Assembly (NCBI GenBank): GCA_029783825.1
Contig: JAREIK010002983.1
Coordinates: forward strand, 41,905 to 105,904
From: Sapria himalayana
Taxonomy: Eukaryota; Streptophyta; Magnoliopsida; Malpighiales; Rafflesiaceae
Direction: 5' to 3'
DNA: 64,000 bases
Shown: positions 52,561-64,000 of the stretch, piece by piece
How the letters are laid out: each line of letters starts with the position of its first letter
Position numbering within the stretch: position 1 is the first letter of the stretch
Program-made: the position numbers and the translations under genes
The notes under the pieces: model-generated
Databases searched by the model: none
The model's input: only the letters and a program-made list of their open reading frames with translations
What the model was told of the DNA's origin: nothing

Positions 52561-54705
52561 TAAAAATGAGAACATTCAAAGTGTTCAACATGTTCCAAAT
52601 TTGAAAAAAAAACTCCTATGGAAGTTCCATTTGAATCTGTTTATCCACCTTTTACAATTTACAAAAATGTTGAAAAATTACATCCTGAATTTTTCACTTC
52701 ATATACTTCATATATACCAATAGTATCAAAACTAATTAAACCTTAAAATATTGAAATTGAAGATGTTTCTAATGGTGAGGTTCCTCTAATTATAAACTTT
52801 TCTTGAATTAATACTAATTATAATCTATCTAGTTCAGACTCTCATCATCATGAGAGGCTTGATGCTTCTCATATCTAAATTACACAGAGAACACTTATTA
52901 CTTAATCTAATGATCAATCTCTTGTGCAAAAAATTTATCTTGTAGGTAGTTCCATCAATCCTAATCTTAAAATTAATCTTTAGAAAAAGCCACAAAATTG
53001 AACATAGCATTTGATTTTGATCTACCTAGTTTAAACATTTATTAGCACAAGAGATTTGATGCTTCTCACCTTAGAGTATACACAATGATAATGCTTACTA
53101 CTCAATCTATTAATCACCCTTTTATGCAACTAAATGATCTTATAGATAATTTATAATCGTAATCTTCTAATAAATCTATTGAAAAAGTCATGAAATTATA
53201 CCCATCACTCGATTTAATAGGTTATATCCCATTTTAAACAATTTCCCACTATTACTAGTTTATTATCTTTAATTGTTAATAAAGATGTGTTCAAATTTCT
53301 TTGAAAAATATTATCTCATCTCGAATAATAATAATTCATGTTAAAAGGGAAAAATACGCAATACTCTAGCAAAAGAGAGAATACATATCTCATTCTACAA
53401 GAGACTTTGTTGTTGAATAGAATTTGGTCATCAATATAAAGTCAATTTCTGATAAGAAGATAGATTATTTTAAAATTTCATTGCTAGAAAAAAATTTTAT
53501 GCAGAGTTAATGAATTGATTACCTATAATTATTTTTACCAATAGTCAAAATAGATTCCATTAAGATCCTAGTGTCCATATAAAGAATATATTTTTTCACG
53601 AAAAATTAAAAACTTAGACAATATAGAATGAGAAGACACATATGAAGTTGATCTTCAATATAAAGTCTAATCCTATTACAAAATAAATTCTATAGAGAAA
53701 ATAACTTACATTGAGTAGAATTCCCTTATACAATTAAAAAAAATATTAAAACATTATAATAACTGAAGAGTAACAATTCAGATCCAACATCAATAAACAA
53801 CTTCTTACTTTTACTAAAATTTCCAGAGGCCTACAACCTACTAAATGTGTCACTTATGTTTTCAAATGAAAATATTATTAATCTGAAATATTTTTTTCAT
53901 AATATCATTATTATATAATGGGTCGGACACTATTATCCTTGTTATTATATATATATATATAAGCAACAATATATATTTTAATATCAAAATGAATATGATT
54001 TAAGAATTTACCTACTATAAATGATATCTTAATTAGAATAAGTACACTTTATATTACTATTGAATGAAATTGCTCAAGCTTCCTCAGATTTTATTTAGTG
54101 TAATCAAGAAAAAGAAATTATTTTTTCACTGAAAATAGTATAAAAATAAGATAACTAACAACATGAACAAGTTATTATTTAATTGGTACATCTTTTGACC
54201 TCATTAATAAGTTATTATCAAAAAGATATATAAGACTTGGGCTGCTCAAATAAAAATTAGGTCTTCCTAATTTAAAATCCTCATTTGAAAAAAAAAATCT
54301 CAAAAATTGGATTCTTAAAAATTTGCTACCATAAGGCAAATGAATTATGTTTCTTTAAATTAGGATTTTTTGAGAACCTAAATTACTACTAGCAAATTTG
54401 AAACCCTAATATTTTTGTGTTTCCAAAATTTCTCTCCAAATTAGGGTGTTAAATCAACATTTTTTTTAGCTGTCAGACCATCTTTAGACCAAATTATGAT
54501 TTTTTTGAATTTTCTTATTGTTGGAACCTTAGTTGTTTCTACCCAAAACAACACCACACACAACCACACGCACCATCGCACACAATTACATGCTATACCA
54601 TGCATCTCTATCCTACTCAGGTGCACCACCGTGCACCTGTGCAAATAATTGCTTTCACACAACTTAAAGAATTGTGTTTGTATGCACACACAAATATCAC
54701 TACGT
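52561..54705. other. Decayed, unrecognised stretch (direct copy)
   Basis: Counterpart of 23,101-25,250, including the short TA run near 53,945. No gene was recognised. Confidence 0.4.
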
Positions 54706-56406
54706 AAACACTATCACATGCGTTAATGGCTACTTTATTATTAGATACATTATCAAATATGATATAATATATTTTATTTTTAATATTATATTATCTAAAG
54801 ATTCTCACCATTCACTCATAAATGACTGGGTCATCATGAGGATGGAGAATCTATAAGAATCCTAATATTTTTTTTATTTAGTGTTTATTTAAAATCTACA
54901 AATGGGCGACAAGGCATACATAAGATAAATCATTATAACTAGTTCAGATATTAGAAGTCACGGATACCACTCCACTATATTTCATAAATTCATTTATTAT
55001 TATTTATTTTTCTAAGTTATAGTATTTTGGCATATCGTTTCTAGATATTAACCTAAGAATCCTACAAAATGCAAGCTAAAAATAAATCTGCATGATACTG
55101 ACTATACTTGAATCCTCCATAAATCTAATCAGAAAACTCATTGTGCTGATCAATTTGGGAATATCTTCCCTCCCTAACTAATTATGGTAGATGAAGAGGT
55201 CAACATAAAGGCTGAATTGGATTCAACCTCAAAGACCCCACTACTAAGTTGAGTTTGAAAAAAATCTAATATACCATATTTTTTTGTACATTATTCGACA
55301 TGCATCTTAAAATGCTCAATCTCATATAAACTCTTACTAGTTAATATTTTTTTATAATATTTGCTTTGTACCGTTTCTTTATCAGTACTTTTAATATTTT
55401 TATATTGTATAATTTTAAAGTGAGTCCAAACTATTACTTTTCTTCTAGTATTTTGATTTTTAGATATTTAGGTCAAGACAACCGGATAAAACAAAGTTTT
55501 GATAATCTCAAAACTTTTCATAGAATTATTAGTATCCATATTAAAATTTTCTATGTTACATTTAAATTAATTTCATTATTATCATTAAAATTATTATTTA
55601 TCATTTTAATTTTTGATTAATTAATTAATTATATTGTAAATTTTATTTTTTAAATTAAATATTAATTTAATTTATTAAACTAAAACTTTTAACTAAAAAA
55701 ACTAAACTAAACTAAACAAAATTTAAAGAATAATACCCATAATGCATAAAATCTCATTTGCTTTATGATATCCACATAGCAATCGACAATTCACACCCGA
55801 GCCCCATAAGTCAAAACTAAAAGGAGAGAAAAAAAAGAGATGAAATAATAAAAGAGAGAGAAATAAGATAATATAATAATATTTTTGAGAATGAGATAAG
55901 ATATATATAAAAATTATAATAATTAATTTTAAATAATATATTTTTTATTTTTTTATATTTTAAATGGGCAGAATCATGATAACCGTCAAATTTTTGTCCC
56001 TAACCATTGGGCCAAATCCAACAACTTGAAACACATAATATTTTTTTTGCCGTTGGTTCAGTTCCACTGTCGAACCAACCCAACTATCATAGATTCCAGA
56101 AGCTTCAGCTTCTAGAATGCATAGAAAGTTCAGGTAGTCGGGTTCGATCATTCAGAGTTGGAACACGGACCATGCCCATCGCGTAAACACCACCCCAAGA
56201 TCAAACCATTCTGAGTCAGGAGGTAGTTCGGGTCATGCCAAAGAACCATGCCTTCAAGCAAAAGTATTGGCCCTGCCTAGCCCAACACAAGGCCTGAGTT
56301 AGCTCAGCACCGCACGACATGAATCCTACCTAGAGCCAAGCCAGCATGGATCCGAGTTAGCTAAGTCAGGCTGAGCCAGGGCCGTTCCACCCGTTTGACA
56401 ACTCTA
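54706..56406 (-). pseudogene. hAT3 remnant (direct copy)
   Basis: Counterpart of 25,251-26,954. The 5' end now reads CCCGTTTGACAACTCTA, with one substitution. The DNVSNNKVAIN block is retained. Confidence 0.78.
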
Positions 56407-56852
56407 TCTATGAATACACAGTTAAGTGATCTATCAAGTAAATATAAGTTGCCATGATACTTAAATAGGAATTACATCTGTATCTTATCTTATAGTGATA
56501 TAAAAAAATTAGGCATATTAAGTTGGTGAAAATTATAAATATTTAATTTTCTCATATTATCTAAATGACATGTGATATACTAACTCCATCAATATCTAGT
56601 ATAACATCAAAATCTATCTTTTTTATGATTGAAAATATTATTCTATACAAGAGAACAAGGTTACTATCAGATATTATAGAAATTATGTCATGCTTGGAGG
56701 ATTAAGAAGATATACTAATGAATCTTCAAGATCAAACTCAAACCTTACAAGCAAATATAAATGATGATTTACACAATGAAACTTTAACCTATAAAGATCA
56801 AAAGTAGTTAAGTAATTGGAGATAATTATTATCCAATAATCACTATTATAAT
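56407..56852 (+). pseudogene. hAT4 fragment (direct copy)
   Basis: Counterpart of 26,955-27,400. Confidence 0.58.
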
Positions 56853-59560
56853 CATAAAGATATCAAATGGGATGTATCAGTATTTTTGTGTAGCTTGATT
56901 GTGCCAACATGCATTGCAAGGATGACACCATATCAATTTTTTATGGCTTGACACAATCTATTTTTCCCATAATCGAGCAAATTCATGTCAGGTCACGTCA
57001 GATTATGCTAGTTTTATCCCAAGTAAAAATATAATAAGATTTTAATTTTATATTTATGTGCACAATTAAAATATTATGAATTATAATTTATATTTATACA
57101 AAATAAAAATAAAAATCACCTTAATAAAAAAATAATATATAAGCATTATATAAATATAATAAATAATTTAACATGAAACATAACCAACAAAAATCAAAAA
57201 AAATCATATCGTATAAAAAAAATTCAAAATAACACAAGTCGTCATCATCAATATAAATCTGTAATATAATAGTGCAAATGCAGATGTAGATAATTATCAT
57301 CATATATGTGTCTAAAGTTATTGCAAATGTTTATATGATATCTAATTACAATATCAATCTAATATTTAAAAAATATTGAGTCACAAAAAGAAATAAATTT
57401 CGATGTTATGTTCGACATCAAAAAAATCAATAATTCATGTGTCATCGTAGATAGCACGAGATAAATAAATTCATATAATTTTTAATACCTAAAAATATTC
57501 TATGTCTTATTATCGTACAAAAGAATTGAGTAGTAATCGATATCTAAGTATCAAGATATATCGATTTTATTCAATAAACCATCTCATCATTTACCACTGA
57601 CAAATTAAATAAAAAAGTCATCTTCTCTAAATATAATATTCATATCCGTACTCAAAATATTTTTTAAAACTATCATACCTAATATTATAATATATAAACA
57701 TATCACTTAATATTTTTGTGAATAAATCTTTCAAATTGGTCTGCTTAGGTCATGTAATTGAATATATATTTTATTATGTTTTCTACTTCTTCCACCTTAA
57801 CTCTTTAATTCATATCAAATATCAAGCAACATAGAGTTGAAATGAAGTACTTGCATTTTTAACACTTAATTTCTATCTGAACACTCATAATGCTAAATAC
57901 AAAGTATCTTCTATATTTGTTAAACACACTACTAACAAAGTGCATGTATATGGATGCAACGAATGTAATGGAAGTGTACACTGTTGAATATATATTCATC
58001 ATATCATAAAAAATCTTTAAAATTTAATAAAAAAAATTCATACGTCACAGTCTAAATCACCGATAATAAATTAATCACTCTTACCTATTAATATAATTAG
58101 ATATTACGTGTTGATATCCAACATATGACTCTAAGATAACATAAGTAAAGTTCCAATGGTGTCTCCCAACAATTTAAATTTTTTTCTTTTCAAGTCAGGC
58201 TGATAAACAGAAACCACTAAGCTCTTATTGTCTTTTAGACATTTCAAAGTATTTTAGTAAATTTTTTATTTTTTCTAAATCAAGAAAAACAACTTTTATT
58301 CTAATTCACACTATTAGGTTAATAATATGACACATACACCTAACATAAAATATTTTACCTTATAGCTCATCTCTAATGGATCTCAAAAACATATCAATAA
58401 TTACTCCAATATTAGAAGTATTATCAAAAGTTAAAACTAAATATTTTATTCTGATTATTATATTCTCTAAAAATTTTTATGATATGCTCATATATGATAA
58501 GGGTCATCATTAGGATGAGATTAATTAGTTTTTAAATTTATAATATTTTATTATGTCATTCCTAATTATAAACTTAGAAATCCTATGATATGCAAGTTAA
58601 AAATATGTCAGCATAATAATGACTTTTCTATGATCCTTCGTAAGTCTAATCAAAAAATTTAAGATAATAATAATTTTAATCATACATTCTCTCCCAAAAT
58701 CATTATGATATATAAAAATGATCAATAAAGCTAAACTTGATCCAACTCCAAAGACGATACCATTCAATTGAGTTTGTTTGGGATCTAATACACTATTTTA
58801 TGTATATTAATCGACAATCTTCTTAAGGTAACCAGTATTACATGCACTCCTATATATTTATATATTTTTTAGAATATATACATTATGTCAATTCTTCTTT
58901 GATACTCTTAGAATTTTTGTTTTTTATTATCATAAAATGAATCAATATTACTAAAATTCATCTAATTTTATATTTTTTAGGCAAATAAGTTTATGTCAAG
59001 GATATTGAAAAGAACTTAATTTCAACCTCCAACCTTTCATTAAAATTGTCATTATTATTTAAATTTATATCAAATTCATTATCATTATACTCAATATTTG
59101 TCATAGGTTTAATTTATATTTATATTTTTTATTTTTTAATAATAAAATCTAAAAAATTAAAAAAAAATTATGTATTGTAACCACAAACACACTGCATTAT
59201 TTTATTCGAGTAGAAGATTGTGCCTCATTGTTATATTCAACTTTATACTATAAGATCACTTTCAACTATTTCCAAAACCTTAGAAATCACATTAATAATT
59301 AGAAGATAAAGAGCAAAAAAAAGAGAAATAAAAAATTAGAGAGAAGATCAAGATGAGAGAATAAAATTCTAGAAATTTCTATTCTATATTTATGAAATTT
59401 TTTTATATTAAAATAATATATTTTAAATTTTTTTTTAATTTTTAAATGGTAGAAATCTGACAGCCATCATATTTCTACCAATAACCATTGGAAACAAATC
59501 TGATGACTTTAAATCTTTAAAAAAAATTATTTTTTTAGCCGACACAAATATACACATGCC
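56853..59560 (-). pseudogene. hAT5 remnant (direct copy)
   Basis: Counterpart of 27,401-30,110. The FDNTSNIGVIIDMF block is retained at about 58,393-58,440. Confidence 0.7.
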
Positions 59561-60862
59561 ATACCTATCACTTTCTGTGTTGGAGCCATTATGTGAAAAC
59601 ATAACATGCATGACAATAATTCATGACCATTTAAAAAAAATCATACCGAAACCCATTAGACTAGAGGTGTCAAATGGGTTGTATAGTGTCAGCATGACTT
59701 GTTTTTGGGTAGCACAGTTAGGCCACCGTATAGTGTTGTCTGGCATGACATGATTGTCATTCTTCTTGGCCTAGCATAGTATGCCCAACACGATTCCAAG
59801 TAGACTTGTGCCTACAATGCTGGGTCATGCCAAATGATGCCAATTTTTTCAGCAGCAGCACCACAAGTACCATCCACTGACCACCACCACCACCCACCAA
59901 TGATCATTCAATATAGAAAGATAAAACAAAAATATAAAATAAATAAAACAAAAAAATTAATTACATCTACAATAGACAACAGTCAATACATATCAAACAT
60001 AATATTAACAAATCATAAGTATGATAAAAAGACTAAAAATATATAAATGAACTACAACTATTACACTGTAAAAACAATAAACAAAATATAAATTTTATTT
60101 AAGCCAAGATCCAAGAGTCAGACATTAAATGAAATTAAAAAATAATAATTAACAATTATAGAAAAGAAAATTAAAATCATAAATCATAATCAAATATTAA
60201 AATTGAATTATATCATATCAAAATTATAATTATAAAATAAACACGATATTAACAAATAACAATCAGTCATAATGTCAATTGGTGTCTATGTGTAAATCAT
60301 CATTATCATGTAAATGTCTGATGATATTGCTAGTGGTAACCTCAATATCCTCTAAGTCTCATGAATTATCATTTGTCAATAATTCTTGCACTCTTGATCA
60401 TGCTCTATCCTAAATGTTCAATTTCAAATCTTCTTATTCCTTTATGCATACAAGTACCTCAATGATATTTGACTGTAGTCTCGATCACATATCTAAAATA
60501 ATATTGGCTACAATAGAAAAAGTAAATTCCAATATTATGCTAGATACCAAAAAGAATCAGTAAATCACATATCATCTTAAATAGCACGGGATAAATATGA
60601 TTCAAAAAATTTTTACCATAATAAAATATCAAAATTCTTATTATCATTATATGATATTATTGAATATTAATTAATATCAAAGTACCAAGATAGCTTGCTC
60701 TTATTCAATAGACAATCCCACCATTTCCTCATTGCTAACTGAATGGAGAAGCCATCATCTCCAAATATGATTTCCATATCGATACTCGGAACATGAATAT
60801 AACTACTACCAATATACCTAGTATCATAGAATATAAATAAAATTATTAAATTTTTATGAATA

Positions 60863-61516
60863 AACATTTCAAGTTGATAGCTCTAGTCCATGATGTGAAA
60901 ATGTGTATCAAATATTCTCTATCCTTTTTACCTTAACATTAGGACCCATGCAAGCAGTCAGGTGATAAAGAGATGAAATAGTAAATTAATATTTTAAATA
61001 CTTAATTTTCATCTCAATGACTATGATACTAAATATAGGATAATCTATAAACTTGCCAAACATATTATTAATATTACATATGCACCTAAATATAATACAA
61101 GTGGTGACTGTGTATACAAATGAACAAATATTTGTCATGTAATAAAAAATTATCAAAATTTTCATAAAAGAATTCATGTATCTCTGTTAAAATTATCAAT
61201 AATAAGTTCGTCATTCATACTATTGAATTAGTCGAATATCACATGTTCATATCAAACACATAACTTCAACATCAGGTAAATATAATTCTAACAGTATCTA
61301 ATATCTATTAAAAATTTTTTTTTCTTTAAACTCGTAAACACACAAAGACTATTAAATTCCTATTGTCTGCTAGGCACCCTAAAATATTTTAGTATATCTC
61401 TTATTTTTTCTAATAAGAAAAAAACAACCAATATTTCTACTTGTAAATTCATGTTAATAATATGACACACACCTAACATAAAAAATCTCACCTAATGACT
61501 AATCCATAATAGTCCT
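60863..61516. repeat. 654-bp tandem duplication, copy 1
   Basis: Starts AACATTTCAAGTTGATAG and is repeated directly at 61,517-62,170 with only a few substitutions. The two copies join at the shared word AACA. It lies wholly inside the hAT2 transposase remnant and duplicates its C-terminal block. Confidence 0.93.
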
Positions 61517-62170
61517 AACATTTCAAGTTGATAGCTCTAGTCCATGATGTGAAAATGTGTATCAAATATTCTCTATCCTTTTTACCTTAACATTAGGACC
61601 CATGCAAGCAGTCAGGTGATAAAGAGATGAAATAGTAAATTAATATTTTAAATACTTAATTTTCATCTCAATGACTATGATACTAAATATAGGATAATCT
61701 ATAAACTTGCCAAACATATTATTAATATTACATATGCACCTAAATATAATACAAATGGTGACTGTGTATACAAATAAACAAATATTTGTCATGTAATAAA
61801 AAATTATCAAAATTTTCATAAAAGAATTCATGTATCTCAGTTAAAATTATCAATAATAAGTTCGTCATTCATACTATTGAATTAGTCGAATATCACGTGT
61901 TCATATCAAACACATAACTTCAACATCAGGTAAATATAATTCTAACAGTATCTAATATCTATTTAAAATTTTTTTTTCTTTAAACTTGTAAACACACAAA
62001 GACTATTAAATTCCTATTGTCTGCTAGGCACCCTAAAATATTTTAGTATATCTCTTATTTTTTTTAATAAGAAAAAAACAATCATTATTTCTACTTGTAA
62101 ATTCAGGTTAATAATGTGACACACACCTAACATAAAAAATCTCACCTAATGACTAATCCATAATAGTCCT
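61517..62170. repeat. 654-bp tandem duplication, copy 2
   Basis: Second copy of 60,863-61,516, with differences such as CTCTGTT to CTCAGTT near 61,836. The low divergence indicates an event more recent than the hAT2 insertion. Confidence 0.93.
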
Positions 62171-62749
62171 AACAAACATACTAATAACAACTATATTATT
62201 AGATGCATTATAAAATATAATATTAAATATTTTATTATGAATATCATATATCCTAAAAATCCTCATCATATACTCATATATAACATGATCATCATGAAAA
62301 TTAAAAATCTCAAGAAATCCAAAAATTTTTTTATAAAATTTTCATTTAAAATATATAAAATAGGCAATGAGGCATAGAAACGATACATCATCATGACTAA
62401 TTCGGATATCAGATATTACGGATACCAATCTACTATATTTCTTAAATTGATTAATTATTAATTATTTTTTTAATTTATAATATTTAATTATGTCATCATT
62501 ACATATAGACCTAAGAATCCTACAATAAGTAAATTAAAAATAGGTATACATAATACTAACTACTTTGTAATCCTCCAAATATCTAATCAAAAGACTTACA
62601 ATCATAATCAATTTGATCATGTCTTCTCTCCCAAAATCATTACATTATATGAAGAAAGTCAAAGAAACTAAACTAGATCCAACTTCAAATATCTCATCAT
62701 TCATGCTCAGTTAGGTTTGCTTTGAATCTAATACATCATATTTTTTATG

Positions 62750-63234
62750 GGGAATTATGTTTTGGGGTGCTCCCCCAGAAAAATTTAAGAATATAAAATG
62801 TATCTTTTTAAATCTAAAAAAAAGTCACCAAAATCTTAAAATATTGAAACTTCGGGCACTCTATTACATTTATTCTAAAATACCCTCGCCCTCTCCCATC
62901 GTCCCTCTCCCATTGAGCCCTTGGAGCTCGAATACGAGCTCGTGGACCTCCCGATCGAGCTCTAGAAGAACACGACGAGCTCCAGAAGCTCGACGGAGCT
63001 CTCGATCGAGCTCTAAGAGCGTGACAACGAGCTCTATAAAATCAATGGAGCTCGCGGCAAGCTTCATCAAGCTTGATGAGAAAGGACCAATGCGAGATGG
63101 CAAAATTAATTTAGGATAAATGTAATAGAGTGCCCCAAATTTTAATATTTTAAGATTTTAGTGATTTTTTTTAAAATTTAAAAAGTTAAATTTCAAATTC
63201 TTATTCTAGGGCAGCACCCCAAAATATAATCCTC
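62750..63234. mobile_element. MULE-type MITE, about 485 bp, inserted in hAT2
   Basis: Left end GGGAATTATGTTTTGGGGTG and right end complement GAGGATTATATTTTGGGGTG form terminal repeats of about 31 bp, continuing with CT(C/G)CCC(C/T)AGAA. It is flanked by TTTTTTATG (62,741-62,749) and TTTTTTATG (63,237-63,245), a 9-10 bp duplication with one extra T. Long G-starting terminal repeats plus a 9-bp duplication point to Mutator-like elements. The interior at 62,920-63,075 is rich in GAGCTC; the 120-residue frame across it has no recognised domain. Confidence 0.82.
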
Positions 63235-63849
63235 ATTTTTTTATGCATTGAACGGCATGCCTCCTTAGGTAGTCCATGCCACGTGTACTCCTACATATAT
63301 ATATATATTGATAACATATACATTATATTAATTCTTCATCAATACCTCTAGAATTTTTATTTTTTATTATCTTAAAATTAGTCCGAACAACTGAGATTTT
63401 TCTAATTTTTTATTTTTTAGATATCTGTGTTTGAATCAAAATCATTAGAAATAATATAATTTTGACCTCAAACCTTTCCTTATGATTATCATTATTATTT
63501 ATATCTAAATCAATATTAATTTCATTATCATTATATTTACTATTAAATATTTATTATTTATTATTTATATTTAAAAATAATTAAGTCTAATTTTTATAAA
63601 CAACAAAAGAAATAATCAGATTCTACTATTATTAGGCATTAGCATTACCACAACTTGAGATCAAGCATCTTGTCGCCATTCCATTCTAGTTTTTAATTTT
63701 AAAATTATAAATAAGATAGACTGAGAAAGGAACAACAAAATAAAAAAGAGAAGTGAACTTTAAAACTAAAAATGAAAATTTTTAAATAATCTATATCTAT
63801 AGATTTTTTTTATTAAAATAATATTTTTTTAAAAAATCACTTTTTTTAA

Positions 63850-63944
<95 letters not shown>
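63850..63944. repeat. Compound microsatellite (ATAC)n(AT)n
   Basis: About eight ACAT/ATAC tetranucleotides, then a long pure AT run, inside the 5' side of hAT2. The frame at 63,797-63,991 is only a translation of this repeat. Confidence 0.97.
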
Positions 63945-63947
<3 letters not shown>

Positions 63948-64000
63948 TAGAAATCCAACATCCAAGATAAAAAGTGGAAGCAAGCACACACATATCTGAC

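Larger units (their letters stand above)
43232..60855. repeat. Direct, more diverged copy of 13,624-31,409
   Basis: Colinear copy offset by 29,608 at the left and about 29,450 at the right. Most of the shift comes from loss of about 140 bp in the MITE. Substitutions and small indels are clearly more frequent than between the inverted arms. It keeps hAT1 with both target-site duplications and an uninterrupted hAT2, so it represents the older arrangement. Confidence 0.94.
59662..64000 (-). mobile_element. hAT2 element, uninterrupted but running off the window
   Basis: Starts TAGAGGTGTCAAATGGGTTGT after CATTAGAC (59,654-59,661). Minus-strand transposase blocks: FYYMTNIC...VYTVTTCIIF with FRCICNINNMFGKFIDYPIF (60,986-61,177, repeated at 61,640-61,831), and IFYNASNNIVVISMFVRTIMD (about 62,155-62,222), where the second catalytic Asp is Tyr. 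The segment near 63,945, GTAGAAATCCAACATCC, resembles the 5' subterminal segment of the other hATs, so the 5' end should lie a few hundred bases beyond 64,000. Confidence 0.8.

Noticed and set aside
62757..63119. 120-residue open frame with a serine/arginine-rich stretch
   Set aside because: It starts in the terminal repeat of the MULE-type MITE and runs through GAGCTC-rich low complexity. There is no recognised domain, and the reverse strand is also open.
63797..63991. 64-residue frame rich in Tyr-Ile
   Set aside because: Translation of the AT microsatellite.

Overview
The window looks like gene-free, repeat-saturated nuclear DNA from a flowering plant. The evidence is very high A+T, decayed Ty3/gypsy and Ty1/copia retrotransposon fragments, MULE-type and hAT-type terminal repeats of plant style, and many copies of an nDart/Ac-like hAT end, TAGAGGTGTCAAATGGG. 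I could not place it more precisely. I found no intact host gene, tRNA, rRNA or CRISPR array. The short open frames are chance frames or pieces of dead transposases.

Layout: (1) 1-10,873 is an AT-rich satellite with a higher-order period of about 2.33 kb made of four related subunits. (2) 10,874-13,700 is a decayed Ty3/gypsy element (minus strand), split by a GC-rich palindromic hAT-like remnant. (3) 13,700-17,188 holds a MULE-like fragment, an unidentified stretch and an old minus-strand hAT (hAT0). (4) 17,189-20,577 is a 3.39-kb hAT element (hAT1) with perfect 8-bp target-site duplications, nested in hAT0. (5) 20,578-31,409 holds a 385-bp GC-rich hAT MITE with perfect target-site duplications, Ty1/copia fragments, a possible SINE and further hAT remnants (hAT3, hAT4, hAT5, and hAT2 cut short). 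(6) 31,410-43,118 is an inverted copy of 8,874-20,577, including the end of the satellite. (7) 43,119-43,231 is junction filler. (8) 43,232-60,855 is a more diverged direct copy of 13,624-31,409. (9) 60,856-64,000 continues hAT2, with a 654-bp tandem duplication, a MULE-type MITE carrying its own target-site duplication, and an AT-rich microsatellite.

The most interesting feature is the architecture. A segment of about 11.7 kb is present as two nearly identical inverted arms around a spacer of about 10.8 kb. The inner junction of the right arm falls exactly on the terminal nucleotide of hAT1, fused into the middle of hAT2. The older direct copy downstream preserves the unrearranged state: hAT1 with both target-site duplications, and hAT2 uninterrupted. 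It can therefore serve as an internal outgroup. Alternative transposition by hAT ends, or a break at a hAT end, would explain this, but an assembly artefact must be excluded.

Nothing here works as a metabolic or regulatory system. The elements interact as nested insertions. The hAT copies share one end motif but differ in which catalytic residues have decayed, which gives a relative history.
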